A stretch of 64,000 nucleotides of DNA, from contig PSQN01000002.1 of NCBI GenBank assembly GCA_002989075.1, positions 1,887,245 through 1,951,244 of the forward strand. The letters run 5' to 3'. This document shows, piece after piece, positions 24,312 to 34,800 of this stretch; the stretch's first letter is position 1; the number at the start of each line of letters is the position of its first letter. The stretch comes from Arthonia radiata (Eukaryota > Ascomycota > Arthoniomycetes > Arthoniales > Arthoniaceae). The position numbers were made by a program, and so were the translations under genes. The notes under the pieces were generated by a model that was not told the DNA's origin, searched no databases, and saw only the letters and a program-made list of their open reading frames with translations.

Positions 24312-25814
24312 ATGGATGCCCTCAAGGATCTCCTGTACGGCCCAGACGGCGTCGCCAGCAAGGGCCAGCCGAACAGCGCACACAGTGACTCCATATCAGC
24401 CTACGCCGAGAGGCTGTCAACCCTGTCAGTGTCTGCGCTCACCTCGACCGAGCCAGAGTCGCTGAATCACGACCACCAATCCCTCTTGCGCTCCCTTCAA
24501 GCACTCGCAAAGAGGTCTTACAAGTCGATCAATGCCTCGGCGGCCTCGGTCGCTTCTCTGCGCCAGAGCCTGCCATCACTATCTAACCATGTCGCCGAAT
24601 TACAGTCTTCGCTCCCAACATTGGAAACGAAAGCAATATCATTCTCCGACAAGTATGCCAAGCCTACGGAAAACCGGGTCCTCGACCGACGGAGGCGAGC
24701 AATGCAACTAGGTGACAATGTTGATAAGGTCGCAAATGTGCTCGAGCTTCCCACCTTGCTGCAGTCGACCATAGCCACCTCGGCGACGACTTCTGGCCCT
24801 GGTGCTGCTGGGTCTTCGTCCTCTTCTGCAAATGCTAGCTACGCTCAAGCTCTAGATTTGTACGCGCGCATAAAGCGCTTGCAGAGGTTGTATCCGGACT
24901 CAGATGTCATCACGTCCATCAATCTGCAAGCAGAGGAGGCGATGAGAGGCATGACGACGAGGATTCTATCTTCACTGCGATCCCAAAATCTTAAGCTTGC
25001 AGGAGCTATGCGTCTTGTAGGACTGCTTCGACGTGTAGCGCCTGAATTGGAAGAAGGCCGTAGTGACCAGAGCGCTGGATGGTCGTCTGGTGCAAACGAG
25101 GGTTCTCTCGGGCTACTGTTCCTTGTTAGCCGCCTGACTAACCTCAACAACACCCTCGAAGCACTTGAACCGCTGCAGGAGCTCGCGGACCAAGAGACTG
25201 AAGTTCGACACAGCGGCAGATTACGGGGCGGCGACTGGGCCGCAGGCCAGCAAACGGAACGCTATCTCAAAAGGTATATTGAAGTCTTCCGGGAGCAGTG
25301 CTTCGCCATCGTGTCAATGTACAAGAGTATCTTCCCAAGTTCCTTAGCAGGTCCAGCCTCCTCTACTACTGATACAGACGACAACCTGACGCCGGTGAAG
25401 TCTCCCATCTCGAATCGGCAGCCGCAATCTGACGCGAGCGCTATGCCGAACGATGCCATACAGAAAACCCCCCCAGCACTTTCCACGTTCACGTTCGAGC
25501 TGGTTGATTTGCTCATGGAAACTCTAAAGGCCTATTTACCCAACATTAGAGACTATGGCTCTCGAGACAGTCTCCTGACGCAGGTGTTGTACTGTGCTGG
25601 CAGCCTTGGTCGCCTGGGGGGAGACTTTGGACTTATGCTCGCGATTCTGCAAGAGGACCTGGAGAAAGAGGAGGCAACAAAGCCGGATCGTGAGTACGAG
25701 TGGATCGATGTCACTAAGAGACACAGGGTCCAGGCTGGCCGTCTGGAGCTTCTGGCGTCTGGAGTTGGGGCAAACCGGTCAAGCAGTGCGAAGGAAGTTT
25801 CCTCAACAGCTTGA
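24312..25814 (+). CDS. COG8: Conserved oligomeric Golgi complex subunit 8 (Dor1 family)
   Basis: A single exon of 500 residues starting MDALKDLLYGPDG. The composition is helical: heptad-like leucines with RLSTLSVSALTS, ALAKRSYKSINASAASVASLRQSLPSLSNHVAELQSSLP, and the YAQALDLYARIKRLQRLYPDSDVI segment typical of the Dor1/COG8 family. A low-complexity serine/alanine stretch lies near residues 158-176 and a poorly conserved linker near 350-395. COG8 is a lobe-B subunit of the COG tether for retrograde transport inside the Golgi. The fungal protein lacks the long tail of the animal orthologue. Family identity is judged from pattern alone. Confidence 0.8.
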   Translation: MDALKDLLYGPDGVASKGQPNSAHSDSISAYAERLSTLSVSALTSTEPESLNHDHQSLLRSLQALAKRSYKSINASAASVASLRQSLPSLSNHVAELQSSLPTLETKAISFSDKYAKPTENRVLDRRRRAMQLGDNVDKVANVLELPTLLQSTIATSATTSGPGAAGSSSSSANASYAQALDLYARIKRLQRLYPDSDVITSINLQAEEAMRGMTTRILSSLRSQNLKLAGAMRLVGLLRRVAPELEEGRSDQSAGWSSGANEGSLGLLFLVSRLTNLNNTLEALEPLQELADQETEVRHSGRLRGGDWAAGQQTERYLKRYIEVFREQCFAIVSMYKSIFPSSLAGPASSTTDTDDNLTPVKSPISNRQPQSDASAMPNDAIQKTPPALSTFTFELVDLLMETLKAYLPNIRDYGSRDSLLTQVLYCAGSLGRLGGDFGLMLAILQEDLEKEEATKPDREYEWIDVTKRHRVQAGRLELLASGVGANRSSSAKEVSSTA

Positions 25815-25973
25815 ACGCCATCTCTTGCAGCAAAGTCAATATCAGCACCACGCTTTCACTATCGCTGTAACGACCCGATGGGGCCGAACGAATGCCTTTA
25901 TTAGCTGCATCTGGCCATTCATCGTCGATTACATACATCTTACCACGAACGCGCTGCATCTACACGGCGCCAC

Positions 25974-27401
25974 TTAATACCTCCTCGGTCGGGGCTTCAT
26001 ACCACCGTCGCCGTAATTGGTAGGCTGGCTGTCGCTCATCAGGCTGAAGTCGTACCGCGCGTTCAGCACGTACGGTGAATCACCGGGTCCGAAAATCTGC
26101 TGAGGCTGGCGGCCCCACTCAGGCTGATTGATACCGTCAATCCAGTCCTCAACTTCCATAACCACGCACCCGTATTGCGGCACCGTCCGTATGCTGTCGG
26201 TCCCCTGCGTTTCTTTAACGGTCACGGTGCCGTTCTGACCGCCACAGCTGTACACTTGAAAGGCATGCTGGTCCGTGAAGACGTCAACCTTGATGCCCGT
26301 AAAATCCGAAGACAGCGAGGCAATGGGACCCTCAAGCTCCCAGTCGTACTGCCCGAGCGCATCACGCGCGTTGAGGAGGAAGCAGTTGTCGTAGCCCGTG
26401 CAGCCTGTGCCACAATTGCCCTCAGCTTCTGGGGTTGAGAAATTTGCACCGATCTGCTTGGGCGCTGTGCGGAAATCGTTGAAGCTGCCCGGTTGAATCG
26501 CAGCGACATCGCCAGCCGGGATGAGGTCACCGTCCACGACAATGCGCTGCCCCGAGTACGGCAAGCTTAGCGTGTGATTAAGCGCGCTGCCGTTGGTGTC
26601 CGGATTCTGGAAGGCGTCGAGGTTCCAGTAAGTGTGCGAGCTCAGCATGATGGGCGTTGTCTTGGTGGTAGGCAGCGCCGTCATGCGCAGATGCCAGGCG
26701 TACGGCGTGAGGGTATAAGTGACGTAGGAGATGACCTCGCCTGGGAAGCCCTCCGCCCCGTCTGGATCTACGATGGAGAAGGTAATGGAGTTGGTCGTGT
26801 GTGCGGTTACCTGTGCACTGCGTCAACGACCCAGAGTCACCTGGCAAGAAGTAGCTCAATGGAAAACTCACAGTCCAGTTTCGCCAATCCCAGCCACGCA
26901 GACCACCGTGAAGAGCGTCCTCACCTGGTTTACCAACATTCTCATTCGGTACAATGTTAAAGGTTTCGCCTTCTAGCTCGAACGTTGCGTTTTTGATGCG
27001 ATTCGCATAACGACCGGGGACCCCTCCGAAGTGAGGGTGCTGCCCATCCTCACTATAGTATGTCGCGTTGTCCCAGCCGAGCACGATGTCGCGCTCGACG
27101 CCATTGGTATCATTAATGAAGAGGTTGGAGATGGACGCGCCGTAAGGGATGAAGGTGGCACGTATGCCTTCAGCCTGGACAGTGTATTTACCATCATCTG
27201 TCTGTAGGGAACGTCAGCACAGGATCACACCAGTGTTGTCATTGGAGCCTCGAAGTTTGTTGAACGCACCGCATTGGTGCCATTGCCAGCCAACGGCTCG
27301 CCCAGAGCACCCAGCATAGCAGGGGCAGTAACTTGAGGACCTTGGGCAGCTGCAAGCACAGCAGCTCCACCCAGGAGTGCTGAGGTGAGTGAGGTCCTCA
27401 T
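25974..27401 (-). CDS. Secreted aldose 1-epimerase-like protein (galactose mutarotase fold)
   Basis: Three exons: 27270-27401, 26872-27201 and 25974-26810; introns of 68 and 61 bases; 432 residues. It begins with a signal peptide (MRTSLTSALLGGAAVLAAAQ), so the mature enzyme should be extracellular. The galactose-mutarotase core is visible: PYGASISNLFI, HFGGVPGRYANRIKNATF, GEDALHGGLRGWDWRNW with its His, SSHTYWNLDAF, and DNCFLLN. It should interconvert alpha and beta anomers of hexoses such as galactose or glucose, or act as a lectin-like relative. Several N-x-S/T sites fit secretion. The alternative upstream ATG 13 codons earlier would hide the signal peptide and is less likely. Confidence 0.92.
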
Positions 27402-28322
27402 GTTGGCGTCGTGGGATACTGTGCTGTCGGATGAATGCAACTGGCAGCGCGGTGGAGCTTCAACCCTCGTGCAGGGGAGAGGAAGAGGAGAGGCGAAGGG
27501 AAGAAGGAAAGGATTTAAGATGAGGTGACGAGGTTATGACTTGTACTGCAGCGCAACGCGCCAATGTCATTGCTCGCACCAGCTCCCGCACTGCAGCAAC
27601 GCCTTGGTTCATCATTGGCCGGTGCCTGACTCGCTTCTGGATCTCCATGTGGAGATGTGCTGCGGTCAGAAAGTACGTGACACATGCACGGCATCACATA
27701 CAGCCCAAGGAGACGCCATCAAAGCTTATTTCCCCCGCCGTCAACTTCCAATCTTGGCCAAAGGCATCCCCACGGGCGTGAAATTAGCGTTGAACTCAGC
27801 CCCCACGTCTATTCCTCTCGTGCCTCTCTAGGAGTACGCTCCCACCTCCTTTGGCATTATTAGTCAACCTCCATCTCAGTACATGTCGATGTGAGCATGA
27901 GTAGCGCTTGCACATGGGCCGAGAACTTTGGTGGAAACGCTGGTAGGTGAATAATGATCTGAGACTCCATTTTGCAAGCTGACTGCTAGCTCTGTTTCTA
28001 TTTTGCCTCCACAGCCAGCTTTTAACGCGTTAAGCAACGTGCACTTTCGCGAGCTCGCTTCAACGAACCTGTTGCCGTTGCATTTTACCATTAAAATCAT
28101 ATCGTACACCCCAATCAGGGTGTACTCGGAAGATGGCATCGCTATCTGGACGGCGTGAACCATCTGGACGCTCAGATTAAACGCCGATCATGAGTGCTAC
28201 TGCTGCAGGAGGGGAGTGGAAAAGTAAGGAAGGGCAGGTCGTCGTAATGAGGCCTCCAAAGTGAGGCCTCTTCGATCAAGGCGCCCCAGAACACAAAACT
28301 GTCGTCGTTCGTCTGGGATGGC
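27402..28322. other. 0.9-kb intergenic region, no gene seen
   Basis: Separates the mutarotase start from the small orphan gene. The open frames here have no protein-like features. Confidence 0.5.
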
Positions 28323-29099
28323 ATGGCCAATTCAGAGCGTCCAACAGCTAAAGCCACGACGGAGGGTGCTCAATCGTCCTCGAGCTTTGATATGGACGAT
28401 GTATCATATAGAAGTGGTAGTCTGAAATATCTAGACGTGATATCATCTCATCCGTCGTCTTCGTCTCGTCTTTTCGAGGCAACTTGGCAGGGACGGCAGG
28501 CTCGAAGACCAGTTCTTACAGCGACGTGTGACTCTTGGAAAGCAACGTGTGGACTGCCAGACATTGTCACGCACTGCAGTGGTAAGCTCAACAACGTCGA
28601 CAGTTTTCCTTCTGCAGCTTCTGAGGCGAGAGCCATCATTGAAGACAGCTGGCAACGACTCGCAAAATCATTTTCAAGATGAAGACTTGCTGGGACGACT
28701 GCTGCATCACTAACCTTGATTAGAAAACCTGAGCACTAGTACAGTTACAGTAGCAGTAGTAGTAGCCGTACGTTGTCGGCATTACCACAATGTTCAGCGG
28801 CAAGCAAGTGGCGAGCTGGTGTTGCCTTCGAAGAGCTGGCCTAGAATTTGACAATGCCGGTGCAACTGCTCTTCAGAATGACTTGTGCTTACTTCATGTG
28901 CCTAGATCGTGTCTTGACGTCCTATGCAATGTTTCGGGGAAGGTGGTGGAACTCTCTTGAGACGCGTCCGCAACGCGTCGAAGCCCACCACTTCTCATCC
29001 CCAACGACGCGTTCCTGCAGCAAGCACGCGCCTTCCAACACAAACATAAACACTTCTGCCGTCATGGCAACTATCGCGTCGTCACCGACTGCTGAATAA
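28323..29099 (+). CDS. Small orphan protein gene split by an introner-like element
   Basis: Not recognised. I infer two exons, 28323-28581 and 28906-29099, joined across a 324-base intron (phase 1, G|AT) that matches the long intron of the ABC transporter almost end to end. The product would be 150 residues with no signal peptide or membrane helix; it is rich in Ser/Thr with WW and RGRWW basic-aromatic patches in the second exon. The frame stays open for 63 codons after the acceptor, which supports but does not prove the model. It may be a young or lineage-specific gene, or a non-coding transcript carrying an ILE. Confidence 0.4.
28582..28905 (+). repeat. Long introner-like element (intron of the small orphan gene)
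   Basis: 324 bases with GTAAGC at its 5' end and CCTAG at its 3' end. It is homologous over most of its length to 35017-35324: the same start (GTAAG..TC.ACA.CGTC), the same middle (CTTGATT.GAA.ACCTG), and the same end (GAGCTGG, TGACTTGTGCT, CTAG). An internal AGT/CAGT microsatellite (about 28745-28770) explains part of the length difference. Confidence 0.85.
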
Positions 29100-29222
29100 T
29101 CCTTCCCCGCCATTCTTTATCTTGCTGCTTCGCACGCTTTCTTTTCTCCTCCCAAACAACATTCCCTTCATCGACGACCCTCCCCCACCGCCATCAACCA
29201 TCAACTTCTCTCGGTTTTCATC

Positions 29223-29480
29223 ATGGCAAGCATCTTTGAGCTCTTAATAGAGCATTCAAGTACATACAATGTGAGTCTCGACTACGTTGTCGTCGCCGGT
29301 GCCGCGGATTGCTGACGGCAAGTTTTCACCCATCATCAGATTTACTTTTTCCGCCTCCCTTACTTACCTTTTCTCAGCTGCACCTATTGCGAGCGCCTTT
29401 CAACAGCTCAATGGCATCAACAGCACACATACAAGCCACCAAGAGGTGGTGATCTCTGCTGACGTCAGCACCGCCGTCGC
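29223..29480 (+). other. Possible start of a small or truncated gene
   Basis: CT-rich leader (29130-29222), then ATG with a good context (TCATCATGG), coding for MASIFELLIEHSSTYN, followed by a consensus 5' splice site. A plausible acceptor (CATCATCAG, near 29339) leads into about 40 further codons. I do not recognise the product. Confidence 0.25.
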
Positions 29481-29725
29481 TTGAGCACTTCAAGGTTGAG
29501 TGCCCCCTACCCTTCCGCCTTGCTTAAGCAGTCTGCTGACCTTCATTATTGACCCATCACACACGAGTCCGCTGAGGGTGACCCCGACCAGACTTCGTAC
29601 CTCATCGTGGTGCCGGGTGAACTCGATGTGCTTTGTTTGGCCCCCTACGGCTCTGGGGTGATGCCCCAATAAGCCCAAGGGTCGAGGGTGATTCCTCGCG
29701 AGCAAAAACATCATCGAGGCTGAAG

Positions 29726-29863
29726 TGAAGTCATTCGAACGCATGCACGCCGCTCCCTGGCCATCCGGGATGCACTATGGCGGGGACTTGATGGAACTTT
29801 CATGAAGTCATTTGAACGCAGACACGCCGCTCCCTGGCTATCCGGGATGCACTATGGCGGGAG
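29726..29863. repeat. Imperfect direct repeat, about 61 bases, period 77
   Basis: Copy 1 at 29726-29786 and copy 2 at 29803-29863 share TGAAGTCATT.GAACGCA, then ACGCCGCTCCCTGGC and ATCCGGGATGCACTATGGC with few differences. Confidence 0.85.
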
Positions 29864-31853
29864 ATGCATCAGCCAAGAAACGAGGTCACAAACAGAGCCC
29901 GGTGTGCGGAGCTTGACAAATGTAGGAAACCCCAGTGCCGCTCGGTCGACCCCGATGCCCCTGCCGGACTTGCGCGTCTTTGGACATGAGTGGTTGGGCA
30001 CTCACAGGCTGATGTATTCTCTGGTGGGCTTCCGTTGGGCTCTTGCACTCTGGGTTCGTCTGCTCATTGTGGGTTGTTGGCTTTTTTCCAGGTATATGCT
30101 GCCTCCCTTCTTCGGGTTGGTACAGACTGCTTGAAACGACCTCTTCGGGTACCGGCTCCTTGCTCGCAAGGTTGCCAACTTCCGGCAACTGATTTGTGTA
30201 ACCTTCCGGTGGGATCAATGAAGTTTGGGGCTCTATTGGCGGCGTGGTAGCCCGGGTTCCTTGGGTATATCCTTAGAAATGGACCGAAAAAGCTCTGGCA
30301 TTCAGGGGGAAGTATGAGCGAACCGACTCTCCAGTGAGCATTAGAGAGCGCTGCCCCTGTCCGTCTGGCGGGATCACTCGTGGGTCCGGCTGTTGACATT
30401 GGGTCACAAAAGACGGGCAGGCACCGAGAAGACTCCAACCTCTGCGCGGTCTCGGTAAGGATAGTGGATGAATCTCAGGAGTTGCTATGCTGACATCCAG
30501 TTCTTAGGTGACTAGTACTGCCTTTCAGGCGGGAAGCTAAGGAGCATTGTCGTTCATGTGGGCACTCAAGGTATTGCTTGAGCGATGCGGTACGCGCCCG
30601 TCGGTGAGTTGCTGCTGGCTTGTTCTACCATCTGTTCACTGACTACGCTGTAGGTTCATGATTTCACCAGTCGATCTACTCTTACATGTTGGGAAAAGTG
30701 GGCGGTGGGGATATAAGTGAGTCAAGGCTGCAAAAGGGAGGGCTTAGGGACAAAAGCCAGGAGCCGAGCCAAGGGAGGAGTTGTGGAGGTGTCAATAGTG
30801 GAAGAGAGAGATGAGCGTATACAGGTAGTACGGAGGTGAAGACGTGAAGAATGAATGTGGTCCTTCAATGAGAGTCTTGGCATGATGATTTTCGCCACTG
30901 CCATATGCATATCTGGCTATGTCGGCACTTTATTCTCCATACGCAGCAAGGCAGCAAGCAGCACACCAGTAGCTACGCCAACCTCTATGCACACCGCCGC
31001 CACTTTTGGAGATGGCCTGCCGTGCACGCTGTCGAAGAAAACATAAAAGGGTAGTTGCTGTGTGAGATTGCGGCGTAAATACGAGCAAAAGGCGGTGACT
31101 AAGCAGGCATACATAACAAGGTAGGTGAGGCTGAGAGGGGAGGAAGAATGGTTGGGATTTGCAGGAGAGTGCGAGTGCCGTCCTTCTGGAAAGCGCGAGC
31201 ACAAGCCCGCCCGGAAACGGACGGCACCCGAGCACCCGGTCCCACCATCTGGAATTTGTAAGCTGCCCCAGCCATATCACCCATTCACGCTGAGTCTTGA
31301 CCATTGTTGGCTCCCTTGCCTGGGCGTAGGTAATACTACGATCGTTCTGGCGTGACTCATAGTCTGAGAACGGACTGCGAGGGCGATCTTACACTGCTGA
31401 CAACCTCCGTGCGGGCACCAAGAACGCAGTCAAAGGCGCCGACGAGGTTAACGGAATAAAGACAGACAACTCCGACGCGGCGACCAATAAGCTTCTCGCA
31501 CGAGCCTGACTGTGGCCCAAGGTTCGCCGAGACCGCCGTTTTGGGACTGATCATTTCTAAGATTCTCCTACTTACTCACGCGTCATCCGCCCGACTTCAA
31601 GGTCGCTTATTCGCGATAAGGTGCTCTTCTCAACGGCCATCTCCTGTTCTTTTCCTCGCCTGCACCTTTGCTGGAGTGTCAACTCTCCTCTCCGGCCACA
31701 TCTGCTCTACCTTGAATTCCATCTCTTTCAGTGTTCTTTCCTCAGCTTCCCAAATTACCGTCATTGAACTGTCGCCAAGCACTATATCCGTTCTGCCGAC
31801 GTCAACATTGAGTCCGAGGTCGGAAGAGCTGCGTGCTCCTGTAATACTACACC

Positions 31854-34800
31854 ATGTGGTCAGGGTCACCAGCATACGAGCGCAAGGAGACTAGTGATAG
31901 AGATCCAAATCCCCTTCACAACCCTGATCAACACCTGGAAACGCTGACCGAGGACAATGCTGCAGGCGTCCTCGCAGACGGTACTGATGGCCGAAAGAGA
32001 GAGTCTGGAATGTGGGGGGAACGGGACGTAGGAGGACCTGTAAATGAGGAACAAGCGAAGGTAATACTACTGATGGCACATGAAGTCTAGTAATCTAAAA
32101 CAAAAGCAGGAGGATTATGAGACGCTGCGGCGAGAATTGACCGAACTTTCTAAAACTCAATCCGGCCAATCGCTCAAATCGAAGAAGTCTTCAAAATCAC
32201 TCAAGACCCGTAAGTCCTCAACGGCACTGGCAAAGGTCAGTAGCAGAAATAGTGGCCGAGCTTGGCCTCAGCGAACTCACACTCAGGGTACGATTCTCAG
32301 CAAAGAAACGACTGGCGACAATGAATGGGGCGAAGAGCGTGAGGAGGAGGATTTCGACCTAAACGACTTCATGCGAGAAGGTCATTTCGAGAAGCGCATC
32401 GAAGGTCATTCTGCCAAACGCATTGGAGTTGTGTTCAAGCACTTGACCGTCAAAGGCGTCGGCTCGACCGCCACTTTCGTGAAGACACTCCCTGATGCCG
32501 TCTTGGGCACTTTTGGGCCCGACCTCTATCAGCTTCTGTCTCGATTTCTCCCCTTTCTCAGATTCGGCCATAGCGCCGAGCGCACCCTCCTTAACGACTT
32601 CACGGGCGTTGTTCGAGACGGTGAAATGCTCTTAGTACTTGGACGTCCTGGTGCCGGATGCTCAACTTTTCTCAAAGCCGTGGCCAACGACAGAAGTCAT
32701 TACGCTGGAGTTTTGGGTGACGTGAGCTACGGCGGCATCCCTGCCGACAAGCAGAAGAAGCTGTACCGTGGCGAAGTCAACTATAACCCAGAGGATGATG
32801 TGCACATGCCGGATCTAAACGTGTGGCAGACCTTTGTATTTGCTTTGATCAACAAAACCAAAAAGCGTGACTCTGGTGAAATCCCCACCACGGCTAGCGC
32901 ACTAATGCGGATGTTTGGAATCTCACACACGAAATACACGAAGGTCGGTAATGAGTATGTGCGCGGCATCTCTGGTGGTGAGCGCAAGCGCGTTTCCATC
33001 GCAGAAACCCTTGCCACCAAGAGCACTGTCCTCTGTTGGGATAACTCCACCCGTGGGCTCGATGCCAGCACCGCCCTCGACTACGCAAAGTCGCTTCGGA
33101 TCATGACCGACATCAGCAACAAGGCTACGCTCACCACCTTGTACCAAGCTGGTGAAGGTATCTACCAGCAAATGGACAAGGTGTTGGTCATAGATGCTGG
33201 TCGGTGTATCTTTCAAGGTCCTGCCAGTGAAGCCCGTCAATACTTCGTCGACCTTGGGTTCTACGCGCCCGACAGACAGACCACTGCCGACTTTCTCACT
33301 GCCTGCACTGACCCCAATGAGCGCCGCTTCCGTGATGGCTTCCAGCACCGAGCGCCAAAAACCGCTGCGGAGCTCGAAGCCGCTTACAAGAAGAGTGAAC
33401 ATTATCAGAGGGTCTTGCGAGATGTCGAAGGCTATGAGAAAGAGCTGCAAGAGAACAATTATGGGGTGGCACAAGAGTTTGAAGAGGCCGTCCAGCAAGG
33501 CAAGAGCCATAGAACCGTCTCCAAGAAGGTAAGTTCACCGAGTCTCCGCTTTAGCCTCTGTGGTATCTTGCTGCCCAGTTCAAAACTCATTGGCCGACTT
33601 TCGTGAAAGATGCTGCACACAGAGCCTGAAAATCTGGCGACGGTGCTACCCAGAACGCATTATGCTAACACTTGAACCCGCAGTCTCCATACACCATTAG
33701 CTTCCCAAGACAAGTCCTCGCCTGCGCTCGACGTGAGTTCTGGCTTCTGGCTGGCGACTTGACGACACTCTATACCAAGGCATTCATCATCGTTTCCAAT
33801 GGTTTGATCGTCGGCTCGCTCTTCTACGGCGAATCGCTTGACTCGACTGGCGCCTTCTCTCGTGGCGGCGCCCTCTTCTTCGCTATTCTTTTCCTCGGTT
33901 GGTTGCAACTCACGGAACTCATGAAGGCTGTCACCGGACGCAACGTCGTCGCACGGCAGCATGAGTACGCCTTGTACCGGCCGTCAGCCGTCACCCTCGC
34001 CCGTGTGCTTGTCGATTTCCCGGTACTTCTCCCGCAGGTCGTTGTCTTTGCCATCATCATGTACTTCATGTGCAACCTGGACATCGACGTGTCGAAGTTT
34101 TTCATCTACACGCTTTTCGTCTACACTACAACGATGATGCTCACGGCTTTGTACCGCATGTTCGCTTCACTCTCGCCAGCCATCGATGACGCCGTACGAT
34201 TCTCAGGCATTTCGCTCAATCTGCTCATCATTTACACCGGTTATGTTATTCCAAAGCCGCAGCTCATCAGCGAATATATCTGGTTCGGATGGATATACTA
34301 CATCAACCCTTTGGCATACTCATACGAGGCTGTTCAAGCTAACGAGTTTGCTGGTCGCGATATTCCATGCGCGCCATCGCAACTCGTTCCGCAGCAAGTC
34401 CCTGGTGGACCACCTGTGGATCCAGCACATCAAGGCTGTACACTGTCTGGTTCAGGCATTGACCAGACTGTCATCCCAGGCTCCGAATACATTAACTCCA
34501 ACTACACGTATACGCGTAGCCACCTCTGGAGGAACTTTGGCGTTCTCATCGCGTACACAGTACTCTACATTGTCGTCACGATGTTTGCCACACAGGTGTT
34601 CAACTTTGCCAAGGAAGGCGGCGGTGCGCTTGTTTTCGTAAAGAACAAGCGATCAAAGGCCGCAGTGAAGACCAAAGCGCCTCCCCCAGCTGACGCCGAG
34701 AAGGGTGGCCAAATTGAAGACAGCAGTGCATCGAGCGAGAGGACAGAGACCGACATGGAGAAGGGCGGCATGGCCGAAGAAAAAGCTCTGGCGCAGATCT

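Larger units (their letters stand above)
29100..31853. other. 2.75-kb gene-poor region
   Basis: No supported gene. At 29223 an ATG follows a typical pyrimidine-rich fungal leader and opens a 16-codon frame ending at a consensus donor (GTGAGT, about 29271), so a small or broken gene may start there. An imperfect direct repeat lies at 29726-29863. A minus-strand frame near 29886-30218 has protein-like composition but no recognisable family. The right end (about 31.1-31.85 kb) should contain the ABC transporter promoter. Confidence 0.4.

Noticed and set aside
29886-30218. 110-codon minus-strand ORF rich in Pro/Glu/Gln
   Set aside because: Protein-like composition, but no recognised family, no splice signals and no neighbouring context.
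33529-33683. ABC transporter intron 2 (155 bases) as another introner-like element
   Set aside because: It is longer than usual but lacks the shared GCGCCGGCGTT core and the 3' module.
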